Shown here piece after piece: positions 8,713-18,972 of a stretch of DNA of 64,000 bases; position 1 is the first letter of the stretch; each line of letters begins with the position of its first letter. Source of the stretch: Chitinophaga niabensis (GTDB taxonomy: Bacteria; Bacteroidota; Bacteroidia; Chitinophagales; Chitinophagaceae); contig JAFIGY010000002.1 in NCBI GenBank assembly GCA_017849435.1, positions 728,587 through 792,586 on the forward strand, in the 5' to 3' direction. Made by a program: the position numbers and the translations under genes. The notes under the pieces were generated by a model that ran no database searches, was not told the origin of the DNA, and saw only the letters and a list, made by a program, of their open reading frames with translations.

Positions 8713-9768
8713 TTACCACTCCAGCGTCACATTCGCTGTTTGCGCATACCCCGTACAGGTGAGGACCAATCCCTTCGACAGCTCCCGGTCCGTCAACACT
8801 TCGTTTACAGACATCCATACCTTCCCTGCTGTGCATTTGGCGATGCAGGAGCCGCAAACGCCGCCTTTGCAGCTGTAAGGGAGGTGTACGTTCTGCCGCA
8901 GGGCAGCGTGCAGGATATTCTCGTTACCGGGCACTTCGAGCGTTTGTTCGGAGTCGCCGAAACGTAACAGTACTTTGCGGGGTGAGGGGTCTTCCGGTAA
9001 TTGTACCCGGGCTATTTTGGCTTCCGTATTCACCACGAAATTCTCCTTGTGCAGCTGTTCGCTGCGGAAGCCCATGAACGTGAGCGTGAATTGTACCATA
9101 CGCATATATTCCGCCGGCCCGCATATAAAGAACTCAGCGTTCTCTCGCGGGAATTTCAGGTGCTTCGGCGCGATCATTTCCAGGAGACTGTTGCTCATGC
9201 GGCGATATAATACGGCGGTATCTCCGGGATCACTGAAGAGCCAGAGCACGGTGAGGCGATCGGGGAATTTTTGCTGAAGGGATTTTATCTGCTGGTAGAA
9301 AATAGTGTTGTGCTCATTCCGGCTACTGTAGATCAACGTTACGTGCGCTGCTTTTTCTACATACAGGATGTGCTGCAGCATGGAGAACAGGGGCGTGATG
9401 CCGCTGCCGGCGCCGAGCAGGAAAATATCGCGGGGAGTATCCGGCATATGCTCCAGTGTAAAACGACCGGAAGGCAGGAGTGAGGTGATCACATCCCCTG
9501 TTTTCCAGGTGCGCAGGATATGCCGGGAGATCTCGCCGTTAGTGATCCGTTTGATAGTAACGGACATGAAAGAATCAACCTCCGGTGTGGAGCTGAAAGA
9601 ATAGGAACGGCGGTACTCCGTGCCATGCAGCCGGATGAGAAAAGTAAGGAATTGACCGGCCTTGTACGCTACCGTTCTTCCGCTCACTTCTTCCAGCCGG
9701 AAGGTCACAGTATCCGGTGTTTCCGGAATCACGGCTGTGATGCGTAATTGTATGTACAGGTCGTTCAT
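8713..9768 (-). CDS. Ferredoxin-NADP reductase-like flavoprotein with C-terminal 2Fe-2S domain
   Basis: A 351-residue electron-transfer reductase of the PaaE/phenol-hydroxylase-reductase type. An FAD domain (KAGQFLTFLIRLHGTEYRRSYSFSS, about 40-65) is followed by an NAD(P)-binding domain (IFLLGAGSGITPLFSMLQHIL; FICGPAEYMRMVQFTL). It ends with a plant-type ferredoxin domain with Cys ligands in PYSCKGGVCGSCIAKC and a last Cys in LVLTCTGYA. It should pass electrons from NAD(P)H to an unidentified oxygenase or desaturase. ATG 9768 is chosen because the residues before it do not match the family. It lies 36 bases after dxs, with a hairpin between. Confidence 0.85.
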   Translation of the reverse strand: MNDLYIQLRITAVIPETPDTVTFRLEEVSGRTVAYKAGQFLTFLIRLHGTEYRRSYSFSSTPEVDSFMSVTIKRITNGEISRHILRTWKTGDVITSLLPSGRFTLEHMPDTPRDIFLLGAGSGITPLFSMLQHILYVEKAAHVTLIYSSRNEHNTIFYQQIKSLQQKFPDRLTVLWLFSDPGDTAVLYRRMSNSLLEMIAPKHLKFPRENAEFFICGPAEYMRMVQFTLTFMGFRSEQLHKENFVVNTEAKIARVQLPEDPSPRKVLLRFGDSEQTLEVPGNENILHAALRQNVHLPYSCKGGVCGSCIAKCTAGKVWMSVNEVLTDRELSKGLVLTCTGYAQTANVTLEW

Positions 9769-9774
9769 GGTAAG

Positions 9775-9803
9775 AAAGGCCGCCGGCGGCAAATACGGCC
9801 TTT
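9775..9803 (-). terminator. Likely terminator after dxs (minus strand)
   Basis: On the minus strand an AAAGGCCG / CGGCCTTT stem with a 13-nt loop is followed by CTTACC, just after the dxs stop and before the reductase start. The T tract is weak, so some read-through into the reductase gene is possible. Confidence 0.45.
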
Positions 9804-9804
9804 A

Positions 9805-11733
9805 TCAGCTGGCGTGAACAGTGATTTTACTTTTGAGCATTTCACGTACGGCCGCCGCAATACCGGCAGCATCATAGCCGCATTCCCGTTGCAATTCGGC
9901 GGGCTTGCCATGTTCGATCAGGCGGTCCGGGATACCGAGGCGTCTGATCTCGGCCTTGTAACCATGATCTCCCATGAACTCCAGGATGGCGCTGCCGAAG
10001 CCGCCCTGCAAGGCGCCGTCTTCTACAGTGATCACCTGATCGAAACGCTGGAAGATATCATGTAACATGGCGGTATCGAGCGGTTTTACAAAACGCATGT
10101 CGTAATGCGCGGGCTGCAAACCATCTGTCATCAATTCTTTCATGGCTTCGGTCACAAAGTTGCCGGGGTGGCCGATGGAAAGTATCGCAATGTCCCGCCC
10201 GTCCTGGATCTTGCGTCCGGTGCCGATGCGGATCGGTGCGAAAGGTCTGCGCCAGTCGGTCATCACCCCTTCCCCGCGCGGGTAACGGATCACGAAAGGT
10301 ACCCTGGTGGAAGGCAATTGTGCCGTATACATAAGATTGCGCAGTTCTTCTTCGTTCATGGGCGCGCTCACCACGAGGTTGGGGATGCAACGCATATAGG
10401 GAATGTCGTACGCCCCATGGTGCGTGGCACCATCTTCTCCTACAAGCCCCGCCCTGTCAAGGCAGAAGATCACCGGCAGGTTCTGGATGGCAACGTCATG
10501 CACCACCTGGTCGTATGCTCGTTGCATAAAGGAAGAGTAGATGTTGCAGAATACGGTCATCCCCTGGGTAACCATACCAGCAGAGAGGGTGACGGCATGC
10601 TGTTCGCAGATGCCCACGTCAATAGCCCTGTCCGGCATTTTCTCCATCATGAACTTGAGGGAGGAACCGGAAGGCATGGCGGGTGTGATGCCCATGATGG
10701 AAGGATTCTGCTCGGCCAGCTCAATGATGGTATGGCCGAAAACATCCTGGTATTTGGGAGGCTGCGGCGCTTCAATGGTCTTCTTGAAAATTTCACCCGT
10801 GATCTTGTCGAACAGTCCGGGTGCATGCCATTTGGTCTGGTCCTGCTCGGCCAGCGCATAGCCTTTACCTTTAGTGGTGACGATGTGCAGCAGCTTCGGA
10901 CCGGGAATGTCCCGCATATCCTGGAGGGTATCCACCAGTTTGGTGATATTATGCCCGTCGATGGCTCCGAAATAGCGGAGGTTCAGGCTTTCGAAAAGAT
11001 TGCTGGAACGGGATACCATGCCTTTTACACTGGCTTCCAGCTTGGAGGCCATATCCCGCGTGAATTTCTTGCCTACGGGCAGCTTACCCAGCAGGTTCCA
11101 CACATCGTCCCGGAATTTGTTGTAAGTATGGGAAGTGGTGATATCGGTAAGATATTCTTTCAGTGCGCCCACATTCGGGTCGATGGACATGCAGTTGTCG
11201 TTCAGGATGATGAGCAGGTTGGTATTGGACACTCCTGCGTGATTCAGCGCCTCGAAGGCCATCCCGGCCGTCATGGCGCCGTCCCCTATCACTGCAATGT
11301 GCTGCCGGTCATGTTCCCCCTTGTTCTTCGAAGCGATGGCCATCCCCAAAGCCGCGCCGATGGACGTGCTGGAATGCCCTACCCCAAAGGTATCGTATTC
11401 GCTCTCGCCGCGGTTAGGAAAACCGCTGATCCCCTTGTACTTGCGATTCGTATGGAACACATCTTTCCGGCCGGTCAGGATCTTATGTCCATAAGCCTGA
11501 TGCCCAACGTCCCACACCAGTTGATCGTATGGAGTGTTGAAGGCGTAGTGCAGGGCCACGGTAAGCTCCACAACGCCCAGGCTGGCGCCGAAGTGCCCGC
11601 CATGTACGCTCACGGTGTCAATGATGAACTGGCGCAGCTCTTCGCACACCTGGTGCAGCTGCTCCTTGCTCAATTTCCGCAGATCGGAGGGGTACCCGAT
11701 CTGGCTCAGTAACGGACCGGCCGTAATTTCCAT
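9805..11733 (-). CDS. dxs: 1-deoxy-D-xylulose-5-phosphate synthase
   Basis: DXS condenses pyruvate and glyceraldehyde 3-phosphate using thiamine diphosphate, the first step of the MEP isoprenoid pathway. The 642-residue product has the expected N-terminal HGGHFGASLGVVELTVALHY with catalytic His, the GHQAYGHKILTGR block, and the TPP/Mg motif GDGAMTAGMAFEALNHAG. It also has SLNLRYFGAIDGHN and the glutamate-containing GICEQHAVTLSAGM, plus a transketolase C-terminal domain ending near GIPDRLIEHG. The ATG at 11733 is preferred to an upstream TTG because a -7 box lies only 22 bases upstream of it. Confidence 0.97.
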   Translation of the reverse strand: MEITAGPLLSQIGYPSDLRKLSKEQLHQVCEELRQFIIDTVSVHGGHFGASLGVVELTVALHYAFNTPYDQLVWDVGHQAYGHKILTGRKDVFHTNRKYKGISGFPNRGESEYDTFGVGHSSTSIGAALGMAIASKNKGEHDRQHIAVIGDGAMTAGMAFEALNHAGVSNTNLLIILNDNCMSIDPNVGALKEYLTDITTSHTYNKFRDDVWNLLGKLPVGKKFTRDMASKLEASVKGMVSRSSNLFESLNLRYFGAIDGHNITKLVDTLQDMRDIPGPKLLHIVTTKGKGYALAEQDQTKWHAPGLFDKITGEIFKKTIEAPQPPKYQDVFGHTIIELAEQNPSIMGITPAMPSGSSLKFMMEKMPDRAIDVGICEQHAVTLSAGMVTQGMTVFCNIYSSFMQRAYDQVVHDVAIQNLPVIFCLDRAGLVGEDGATHHGAYDIPYMRCIPNLVVSAPMNEEELRNLMYTAQLPSTRVPFVIRYPRGEGVMTDWRRPFAPIRIGTGRKIQDGRDIAILSIGHPGNFVTEAMKELMTDGLQPAHYDMRFVKPLDTAMLHDIFQRFDQVITVEDGALQGGFGSAILEFMGDHGYKAEIRRLGIPDRLIEHGKPAELQRECGYDAAGIAAAVREMLKSKITVHAS

Positions 11734-11754
11734 ATCAGAGGAGGGTTTAATGCC

Positions 11755-11762
11755 CAAAAATA
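11755..11762 (-). promoter_or_regulatory. Putative -7 box (TATTTTTG, minus strand) for dxs
   Basis: TAnnTTTG match read on the minus strand, 22 bases before the dxs ATG. The predicted start site leaves a leader of only about 15 nt. Confidence 0.45.
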
Positions 11763-11852
11763 CAGCTTTTTTGCGCTACTTTGCCGCAAACCCATTTAAA
11801 CGCCTATACCGCCATTGATAAAAAATGCTTTTCCGCCGATAGGCTCAGATGC

Positions 11853-11860
11853 TATTTTTG
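11853..11860 (+). promoter_or_regulatory. Putative -7 box (TATTTTTG) for the LytS/LytR pair
   Basis: TAnnTTTG match about 50 bases upstream of the sensor-kinase ATG at 11911. Confidence 0.4.
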
Positions 11861-11910
11861 AATGGAACGCAGGGTTTTAGTAACTTGAGTAACCTTGCCA
11901 AATTGCATGA

Positions 11911-12942
11911 ATGTTTAAACGTATTTCAAAATATTGGTGGTGTCAGATACTCGGGTGGGGAGCTTATGCCTTTCTTTATTTTTTCTTCGGGTTCTTTTTT
12001 GACATACTGGACATCTCCATGGTGCAGTATGTGTTCTCCGTAGTTGTGATCGGTATCCTTATCACCCATGCTTTCCGCGCCGTCATCGTTCGGTTCAGGT
12101 GGATCGAAAAGCCTTTTGAAAACGTAGCCATCTACTTTTTTTTCGGCATATTGGTTTGTTCCACGCTGGACTCCTTCCTGCTCAGCTGCCTGGGCCTGCT
12201 GTTCAATCCCAGTCATCTCGTATACGATTTCAACGATAACTGGCTGCGGGCCTTCATCCAGCAAACGGTATTCCTCGCCCTTTGGGCGGTGATCTATTTC
12301 CTCTGGCATTACGTGGAGGAAAGCCGGAACTCCCAGGTGGGCCAGTTGAAGCTGGAAGCCACGGTGCGTACGCTGGAACTCAAAACCATCAAATCGCAGC
12401 TCAACCCGCATTTTATTTTCAACGCATTGAACAGCATCCGCGCCCTGGTAGACGAGAACCCGCGCAGGGCCAGAACAGCCATTACCGAGCTGAGCAACAT
12501 CCTGCGGAACTCCATGCAGGCGGACAAAGCGGAGACTGTAAGCCTGGAGAACGAATTGAGTATCGTAAAAGATTATCTTGCACTGGAGAATATCCGTTTT
12601 GAGGAAAGGCTCAAAGTGCAATACGACATAGACCCGGAGACCCTGGAACTCCCCGTTCCCCCGTTGATGTTACAAACGCTGGTGGAAAACGCCATCAAAC
12701 ACGGCATCTCCCGGGAAGTAAAGGGAGGGCTTATTCTGATCGGGTCCCATGTGCACGACATGAAGCATGAGATCACTATCCGGAACACAGGGCAGATCGT
12801 TGAAGACATGAATGGCCACGGATTTGGGCTGGCCAGCACGCGGCAGCGGCTCGGATTGCTCTTCGGCAAACGCGCCTCCTTCGAGATCTATAACCTCGAC
12901 CCGGCAACGGTAGAAGCCAAAGTGCGGATGCCGCTGCTTTGA
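11911..12942 (+). CDS. LytS-type sensor histidine kinase
   Basis: A 343-residue membrane kinase of the LytS/YehU class (His_kinase, PF06580). Four hydrophobic segments fill residues 10-135 (about 12-30, 38-60, 72-96 and 117-135). The cytosolic kinase core follows, with the phosphoacceptor His167 in QLNPHFIFNALNSIR and the N-box LVENAIKHGI near residue 255. The terminal HATPase G-box has GFGLASTRQRL. There is no extracellular sensing domain beyond the membrane bundle. The LytTR response-regulator gene starts 50 bases downstream, so the two form a cognate pair. Confidence 0.92.
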   Translation: MFKRISKYWWCQILGWGAYAFLYFFFGFFFDILDISMVQYVFSVVVIGILITHAFRAVIVRFRWIEKPFENVAIYFFFGILVCSTLDSFLLSCLGLLFNPSHLVYDFNDNWLRAFIQQTVFLALWAVIYFLWHYVEESRNSQVGQLKLEATVRTLELKTIKSQLNPHFIFNALNSIRALVDENPRRARTAITELSNILRNSMQADKAETVSLENELSIVKDYLALENIRFEERLKVQYDIDPETLELPVPPLMLQTLVENAIKHGISREVKGGLILIGSHVHDMKHEITIRNTGQIVEDMNGHGFGLASTRQRLGLLFGKRASFEIYNLDPATVEAKVRMPLL

Positions 12943-12992
12943 TCGCGAAATATTTACTTTAAACGTCATCAACCAAATAAAGCAAGACAAGT

Positions 12993-13721
12993 ATGAAAAA
13001 AGCACTGATCATAGATGATGAAAGGCTTGCCAGAAGCGAGTTGAAGAAGTTGCTGGTAGATCACCCGGAAATTGTGGTGGTAGGAGAAGCGGTGAATGCA
13101 AAAGACGGGATTGAAAAGATAGAGACATTACGGCCCGACTTGCTGTTCCTGGACATTCAGATGCCAGACAAGACAGGATTTGATCTGCTGGCCGAACTTG
13201 AAAGAACGCCGCAGGTGATCTTTACCACGGCATATGACGAATATGCCCTGAAAGCGTTCGAATACAATGCGCTGGATTATCTTCTCAAACCCATCGAACC
13301 CAAGCGACTGGCCGATGCTATCCACAAACTGCATCAGGTGGAAGAAAAAGAGCGTCTCGCCGCCGCATCCGGTATCCGCAACATCCTCGGGGAAAATGAC
13401 CAGGTATTCGTAAAGGACGGGGATCGCTGCTGGTTCGTGAAACTGCAGGAGATACGGCTCTTTGAAAGTGTGGGGAACTACGCCCGCGTTTATTTTGAAA
13501 CCAATAAGCCTTTGATCCTCAAATCATTGAATGCGCTTGAGGAGCGCCTGGACGAGCGGGTGTTCTTCCGGGCCAACCGCAAGCACATCGTCAACCTGCG
13601 GATGATTGAGCGGATCGATACTTACTTCAATGGCGGGCTGCTGCTGGAAATGCGGGGAGGAGAGAAGATCGAAGTAAGCCGGCGGCAGGCGGTGAAGTTC
13701 AAGGAAATGATGAGCCTGTAA
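12993..13721 (+). CDS. LytTR-family response regulator
   Basis: A 242-residue response regulator. The receiver domain (1-120) has the acidic pocket IIDDE, phosphoacceptor Asp54 in LLFLDIQMP, and the switch Thr/Lys in FTTAYDEYALKAFEYNALDYLLKPI. The C-terminal LytTR DNA-binding domain (about 138-240) has the typical IRLFESVGNYARVYF and FFRANRKHIVNLRMIERI blocks. LytTR proteins bind pairs of direct repeats spaced about 21 bp. It is paired with the upstream LytS-type kinase. Confidence 0.93.
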   Translation: MKKALIIDDERLARSELKKLLVDHPEIVVVGEAVNAKDGIEKIETLRPDLLFLDIQMPDKTGFDLLAELERTPQVIFTTAYDEYALKAFEYNALDYLLKPIEPKRLADAIHKLHQVEEKERLAAASGIRNILGENDQVFVKDGDRCWFVKLQEIRLFESVGNYARVYFETNKPLILKSLNALEERLDERVFFRANRKHIVNLRMIERIDTYFNGGLLLEMRGGEKIEVSRRQAVKFKEMMSL

Positions 13722-13954
13722 TAACCTTCTTTAGCATAAAGGGCCTTCCGGAGAGGACGGCCCGCTGAATTGTGATTATGAAAAAAGGCCTTTAGGGCCA
13801 TATCTCTGATCGATCTTCGTATAGCTGTTACAGTGATAACGGCAATGTTATGCAATAGAAGGGAAGGGTAATGCCTGGGATTTGCTTGTTAAGTCCGGAT
13901 GTTTTCAGTAAAATTTGAGGAAGGGATAGAACAGGAACGGGTTACAGGGAAGGG

Positions 13955-14716
13955 TTATCTGTTGGCGTTAACAGGAGCTTTGTGTACAGCATCTGCAATT
14001 TCCTTGATCAGGGAAGTATCTTTCTCAATAGCATTACCTACTACGATAATATCGGCGCCGGCTTTACAGTTGAGATAAGCCTTTTCCGCGTCCCTGATAC
14101 CACCGCCTACGATCACGGGTACTTCTACCTGGCTGGCCACCCGATGGATCATGGTTTCAGTGATCGGTTTACGGGCGCCGCTGCCGGCATCCATATAGAT
14201 CACTTTCATACCCAGCATATCACCGGCCATAGCCGTACACATCGCGATATCGTCCTTGTCCGCCGGAATGGGTGCGGCATTGCTGATGTAGGAAACAGTA
14301 GTAGGTGCACCTCCATCTATCACCATGTAACCGGTGGAGATCACTTCCAGCCCGCTCTTTTTAACAGCGGCGGCAGAAACCACATGCTGGCCGATCAATA
14401 GTTCGGGGTTGCGGCCGGAGATCATGGAAAGGTACAGCAAAGCATCGGCATACCTGGAAACCTGGGAGGGACTCCCGGGGAAGAGAATCACCGGAATAGA
14501 GCAGGTAGCCTTGATCTGTTGCACCACCTCATCAAGATGGTTCGTGATCACAAGGCTGCCGCCCAGGAAAATATAATCAACCTTTGCTTCAGTACATTTC
14601 GCCGTCAGATCAGCGATACCGGTAGGTGCCACCTTATCCGGATCTATCAGAACTGCGAATGACTTTGTACCCTTTGCCTTTCTCTCGATAAAGGAACTGT
14701 ATATTTTTCTGTACAT
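13955..14716 (-). CDS. Geranylgeranylglyceryl phosphate synthase family protein (PcrB/GGGPS)
   Basis: GGGPS-family enzymes are TIM barrels that join a polyprenyl diphosphate to glycerol 1-phosphate. They are archaeal-type, but known in Bacteroidota. The 253-residue protein has the family marks: the KSFAVLIDPDK start, YIFLGGSLVITNHLDEVVQQIK, PVILFPGSPSQVS, IYMDAGSGARKPI, and the phosphate-binding VIVGGGIRDAEKA and ADIIVVGNAIE. The ATG at 14716 is chosen over the TTG just before it. It follows the LytS/LytR pair convergently. The product lipid in these bacteria is uncertain. Confidence 0.9.
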   Translation of the reverse strand: MYRKIYSSFIERKAKGTKSFAVLIDPDKVAPTGIADLTAKCTEAKVDYIFLGGSLVITNHLDEVVQQIKATCSIPVILFPGSPSQVSRYADALLYLSMISGRNPELLIGQHVVSAAAVKKSGLEVISTGYMVIDGGAPTTVSYISNAAPIPADKDDIAMCTAMAGDMLGMKVIYMDAGSGARKPITETMIHRVASQVEVPVIVGGGIRDAEKAYLNCKAGADIIVVGNAIEKDTSLIKEIADAVHKAPVNANR

Positions 14717-14743
14717 CAATTAATGCAATTGTTCCGGTTGTCG

Positions 14744-14751
14744 CAAATGTA
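14744..14751 (-). promoter_or_regulatory. Putative -7 box (TACATTTG, minus strand) for GGGPS
   Basis: TAnnTTTG match on the minus strand, 28 bases upstream of the GGGPS ATG. Confidence 0.4.
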
Positions 14752-14882
14752 TAAATTTTTTTCTAATAAGGCACAGCATTAAATAAATATGCATGGTATT
14801 GATTTTGCAATTGAATAAGAGCGAAAAGGATGCCAATATCCGGTAAAAAAGGGCCATTTGTTAATGAAAGGAATGAGGCTGA

Positions 14883-14903
14883 TTATGCACAGGCTGTGGA
14901 TAA
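14883..14903. promoter_or_regulatory. Inverted pair of DnaA boxes upstream of nrdJ
   Basis: TTATGCACA and TGTGGATAA (the reverse complement of the consensus box TTATCCACA) face each other across GGC. Together they form a 21-bp dyad that is perfect apart from the central base of each box and the spacer. It lies 100 bases before the nrdJ start, where DnaA control of ribonucleotide reductase would act. It could also be an operator for another dimeric regulator. Confidence 0.5.
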
Positions 14904-15002
14904 GAAAAGGGACGGTCAAGGGGTTTATTAAATTATTTTAGTAATCCCGCACACAACGTAGGAAAATCGATTTGTTTAATCCTGTTAAAATAATCATAGG
15001 GC

Positions 15003-18000
15003 ATGAAAAATCAAGTTAAAAAGGCCGGCGGCCTCACGTTTACCCGCCACTTTACCAGGGAAGGTATTAGCCCATACGACCAGTTTGAATATGAAATGAG
15101 GACCTCGGTGATCCGGAATCCCGGAGGAGACGTCGTGTTTGAAATGAATAATGTGGAAGTGCCGGCGGCATGGTCCCAGATCGCTACCGATATCCTCGCC
15201 CAGAAATACTTCCGCAAGGCCGGCGTTCCCCAGCCCGACGGTTCCCTCGGCCGGGAAACCTCTGTAAAACAGGTGGTGCACCGTATGGCCAATTGCTGGC
15301 GCGCCTGGGGCGAGAAGTACGATTATTTCGCTTCCATGAAGGATGCTCAGGTTTTCTACGAAGAGCTGGCGTATTGCATGCTCAACCAGGCCTGCGTACC
15401 TAATTCTCCCCAATGGTTCAATTCCGGCCTCTATGAAAGCTACGGCATCAAAGGAAAGCCGCAGGGCCATTATTATGTGAACCCCCGTAGCGGTCAGCTG
15501 GAAAAGTCCACCTCCGCTTACGAAAGGCCGCAGCCACACGCCTGCTTCATCCTGAGCGTGAGTGACGACCTCGTGAACGATGGCGGCATTATGGATCTTT
15601 GGGTACGGGAGGCCCGTATCTTCAAATATGGTTCCGGCGTGGGCACTAACTTCTCACATATCCGCGGAGAAGGAGAAAAACTCAGCGGCGGCGGTACTTC
15701 CAGCGGTCTGATGAGCTTCCTCAAGATCGGGGACCGGGCGGCCGGCGCTATCAAGTCCGGCGGTACCACCCGGCGGGCGGCAAAGATGGTGTGCCTGGAC
15801 CTGGATCACCCGGAGATATTGGAATTCGTGAACTGGAAAATGGAAGAGGAAAAGAAAGTAGCCGCCCTCATTGCGGCAGGATATTCCTCTGATTATGAAG
15901 GAGAAGCTTATCGTACGGTATCCGGACAAAATTCCAATAACTCCGTACGCATTCCTAACAGTTTTTTCCATGCCCTTGAAAAGAACGGCGATTGGGAGCT
16001 GAAAACCCGCATGACCGGCAAAACCGTCAAAACCGTAAAAGCCGGCGACCTCTGGAGTCAGATCGCTTACGCGGCATGGCGTTGCGCGGACCCCGGCACA
16101 CAATACGATACCACCATCAATGAATGGCATACCTGTCCACAGGGTGGCCGGATCAACGCATCCAACCCCTGTTCCGAATACATGTTCCTGGATAACACAG
16201 CCTGCAACCTTGCATCCGTGAACCTGCGCCGCTTCTTCAACGAGGAGAACAACCAGTTTGATGTACCGGGGTTTGAATACACGGTAAGATTGTGGACGGT
16301 AGTACTGGAAGTTTCTGTACTCATGGCGCAGTTCCCTTCAAAGGAAGTGGCACAGCTGAGCTACGAGTACCGCACCCTCGGCCTGGGGTATGCGAACCTC
16401 GGTTCCATGCTGATGGTGAGCGGTATCGCTTATGACAGCGAAGAAGCCCGCGGGATCGCGGGGGCAATCACAGCCATCATGACCGGTGTTGCCTATAAAA
16501 CTTCCGCTGAAATGGCCGCTCATCTGGGCGCTTTCCCCCGGTATGAGGAAAACAGGGGAGATATGCTCCGCGTGATGCGTAACCATCGCGCAGCAGCTTA
16601 CGACGCCGCAGATGCATATGAAGGGCTGGAAATCCGGCCGCATGGGATCAATGCGCGGTATTGCCCGGACTATCTCCTGAAAGCCGCTACCAAGGCCTGG
16701 GACGATGCCGTGCAACTGGGTGAGCGGTATGGCTACCGGAATGCGCAGGCTACTGTAATAGCGCCTACCGGTACCATCGGATTAGTGATGGATTGCGACA
16801 CTACCGGCGTAGAGCCTGATTTTGCTTTGGTAAAATTCAAAAAGCTCTCCGGCGGCGGCTACTTCAAGATCATCAACCAGTCCATTCCCACAGCATTGCG
16901 CAACCTCGGTTACAGGGAAAATGAGGTCCGCGCGATCGTTGATTATGCAAAAGGAACCGGCAGTTTCTCCGGTGCGCCTTACATCAATCCGCAAAGCCTC
17001 AGTGAAAAAGGCTTTATCTCCGAAGAAGTCCGCAAGCTCGATACCGCTGTTGCCTCCTCTTTCGATATCACTTTTGTGTTCAACGTTTATACACTCGGCG
17101 AAGAATGCCTGCAGCGGCTCGGTTTCAAGCCGGAACAATATTTCAGTCTTGAGTTCAGCCTTTTGCACGAACTTGGATTTTCGGATGAGCAGATAGAGGC
17201 CGCCAACGATTACGTGTGTGGTACTATGACCGTAGAAGGCGCGCCCTACCTGAAAGCAGCGCATCTTCCCGTATTCGACTGCGCAAACAAATGCGGCCGG
17301 AAAGGGGAGCGGTACATACACCCGCACGGCCACATCCGTATGATGGCGGCGGCGCAGCCATTCATTTCCGGCGCTATCTCCAAAACCATCAACCTTCCGA
17401 ACGAAGCCGCGGTGGAAGAGATCGCGGATGCCTACAAACTTAGTTGGGAACTCGGCCTCAAGGCCTGCGCGCTCTATCGCGATGGTTCCAAACTGAGCCA
17501 GCCGCTCAGTAATAAAAGCGACAAGAAAAAGAAAACTGCCGGGGAACCCGCAGAAGCAGCGGCAGAGGCCGGTACAAAGATCATCGATATGGATTCGCTG
17601 ACCATCGATGAGCTGCTTGAAGAGTTGAACAAGCGCATGATCGCCAGTTCGGACACCTCGCTGAAGCGGGCCCTGTCAAGGATCGTAGAGCGAAAGAAAT
17701 TGCCTACCAAGCGCCGCGGCTTCACACAGAAAGCCAAAGTGGGCGGGCAACCCATCTTCCTGCGCACCGGTGAATACAACGACGGTACGCTGGGTGAGAT
17801 CTTCATAGACCTCGCCAAAGAAGGCTCTACTTTACGCAGCCTGATGAACTGCTTCGCCATCGCAGTGTCCGTAGGATTGCAATATGGCGTGCCGCTGGAA
17901 GAGTTTGTGGACAAGTTTGTGTTCACCCGCTTTGAGCCCGCCGGTATGGTAGACCATCCCAATATCCGCTCCTCCACTTCCCTGATCGATTATATCTTCA

Positions 18001-18329
18001 GGGTACTGGGCTACGAATACCTCGGCCGTACGGACCTCGTACACATCCTGGATGCACCCGGCAATACAGGAGAAGATGAGTGGGATGAACCTGTGATGCA
18101 ACACGAGTTATCCAACGTGCGCATCATTGGCAGTCCTGCCGGGGCAACCCCGCATAAGGCAACGAAACCGCATGCTGTAGCGGCTTCCAGCGGGGAGAGC
18201 AGTACACAGGATTACATGCGCAGTATGCAAAGTGATGCACCGGCCTGCAGTACCTGCGGTCATATCACTGTGCGTTCCGGAACCTGCTATAAGTGTCTGA
18301 ACTGCGGGAATAGCATGGGTTGCAGCTGA
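15003..18329 (+). CDS. nrdJ: Vitamin B12-dependent ribonucleotide reductase (class II)
   Basis: NrdJ makes deoxyribonucleotides using adenosylcobalamin to generate the thiyl radical, independent of oxygen. The 1108-residue product has the substrate and cysteine region around PHACFILSV, the [15 protein letters not shown] and [19 protein letters not shown] loops, the catalytic Asn-Cys-Glu of [24 protein letters not shown], and the [18 protein letters not shown] loop. A C-terminal TSCPD domain (about 900-1010: [21 protein letters not shown]) and a Cys-rich tail ([21 protein letters not shown]) complete it. Length is usual for the long class II form. No nrdA/nrdB is in the window. Confidence 0.97.
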   Translation: MKNQVKKAGGLTFTRHFTREGISPYDQFEYEMRTSVIRNPGGDVVFEMNNVEVPAAWSQIATDILAQKYFRKAGVPQPDGSLGRETSVKQVVHRMANCWRAWGEKYDYFASMKDAQVFYEELAYCMLNQACVPNSPQWFNSGLYESYGIKGKPQGHYYVNPRSGQLEKSTSAYERPQPHACFILSVSDDLVNDGGIMDLWVREARIFKYGSGVGTNFSHIRGEGEKLSGGGTSSGLMSFLKIGDRAAGAIKSGGTTRRAAKMVCLDLDHPEILEFVNWKMEEEKKVAALIAAGYSSDYEGEAYRTVSGQNSNNSVRIPNSFFHALEKNGDWELKTRMTGKTVKTVKAGDLWSQIAYAAWRCADPGTQYDTTINEWHTCPQGGRINASNPCSEYMFLDNTACNLASVNLRRFFNEENNQFDVPGFEYTVRLWTVVLEVSVLMAQFPSKEVAQLSYEYRTLGLGYANLGSMLMVSGIAYDSEEARGIAGAITAIMTGVAYKTSAEMAAHLGAFPRYEENRGDMLRVMRNHRAAAYDAADAYEGLEIRPHGINARYCPDYLLKAATKAWDDAVQLGERYGYRNAQATVIAPTGTIGLVMDCDTTGVEPDFALVKFKKLSGGGYFKIINQSIPTALRNLGYRENEVRAIVDYAKGTGSFSGAPYINPQSLSEKGFISEEVRKLDTAVASSFDITFVFNVYTLGEECLQRLGFKPEQYFSLEFSLLHELGFSDEQIEAANDYVCGTMTVEGAPYLKAAHLPVFDCANKCGRKGERYIHPHGHIRMMAAAQPFISGAISKTINLPNEAAVEEIADAYKLSWELGLKACALYRDGSKLSQPLSNKSDKKKKTAGEPAEAAAEAGTKIIDMDSLTIDELLEELNKRMIASSDTSLKRALSRIVERKKLPTKRRGFTQKAKVGGQPIFLRTGEYNDGTLGEIFIDLAKEGSTLRSLMNCFAIAVSVGLQYGVPLEEFVDKFVFTRFEPAGMVDHPNIRSSTSLIDYIFRVLGYEYLGRTDLVHILDAPGNTGEDEWDEPVMQHELSNVRIIGSPAGATPHKATKPHAVAASSGESSTQDYMRSMQSDAPACSTCGHITVRSGTCYKCLNCGNSMGCS

Positions 18330-18501
18330 TCGGGAAGCGCGTTTTTTAAGGAGCAGTTAACAACTTCCGATAACATCCCCGAATGGGGGCGTCTGCTGAA
18401 AGTTGCGATGGGATTGAGTTTGGATGGAAATAAAAAGACGAAAACTTTGTTAATTATTTGTTATTCACACATAAAAATTTCAAATAAAGTTAACATAGCT
18501 A

Positions 18502-18509
18502 TACCTTTG
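18502..18509 (+). promoter_or_regulatory. Putative -7 box (TACCTTTG) just outside the MITE
   Basis: TAnnTTTG match overlapping a perfect 12-bp palindrome (TTTGTATACAAA, 18506-18517). The inserted element begins 11 bases downstream, about at the predicted start site, so this promoter is now separated from what it originally transcribed. Confidence 0.4.
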
Positions 18510-18519
18510 TATACAAATA

Positions 18520-18540
18520 GGGTTTTCATAGGATAGTAAC
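18520..18540 (+). repeat. Left terminal inverted repeat of the MITE
   Basis: 21 nt starting GGGTTTTCATAGG. It pairs with 18973-18993 with two mismatches and is preceded by the AAATA target duplication. Confidence 0.7.
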
Positions 18541-18972
18541 AAATTGAGGGCGCTTTTCTAAGTGCCCTTTTTCTTTTGTAACCCTTGTGGAGAAAGGGTT
18601 TTGTGGGGCGAGGGTTCGCCCGGGAAAACCGGTTCACTTTCTCTCTTCTCTTTCCCGCTGCGGGATCATCGCAGTCAGTAAGCACTACTAACGATCTTCA
18701 AACTGAAAATTTTTAGCGCCTTTCCGATAGAACGAAGACACTGCATGTGATTTGTTAACAAACCACCCGATCCGGTCATTTTTATCCCCGGAATCTTGCA
18801 AAACCGATTTTGCCATCCGGAATCTTCTATTCGATTTTGTTCAAAAAAGGAGGATTTATTTCGTTTATTTTTATTTTGAGAGGCTTATTTTGAGGTTTTT
18901 AAATATTCATAGGATTCCATTTCTATTTATGTTAAACTTTTTATATTTGTTAAAGTATTAATTTTTTATATG

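Noticed and set aside
10105-11712. 535-residue open frame on the plus strand inside dxs
   Set aside because: It is exactly antisense to dxs, whose motifs are certain, and has no family signature. A shadow of the GC-rich third positions.
13780-13800. Minus-strand hairpin GGCC-CTAAA-GGCC with T tract after GGGPS
   Set aside because: The stem is only 4 bp; it may be a weak terminator but is not convincing enough to list.
14883-14903. Replication origin suggested by DnaA boxes
   Set aside because: Only two boxes, no AT-rich unwinding region or dnaA/dnaN neighbourhood; a regulatory role is more likely.
18461-18961. Two small open frames (18461-18685 minus, 18752-18961 plus) in the nrdJ-DPH6 gap
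   Set aside because: Both lie in or across the MITE, have no recognisable protein features and skewed composition, and one crosses the inverted repeat. Judged chance frames.
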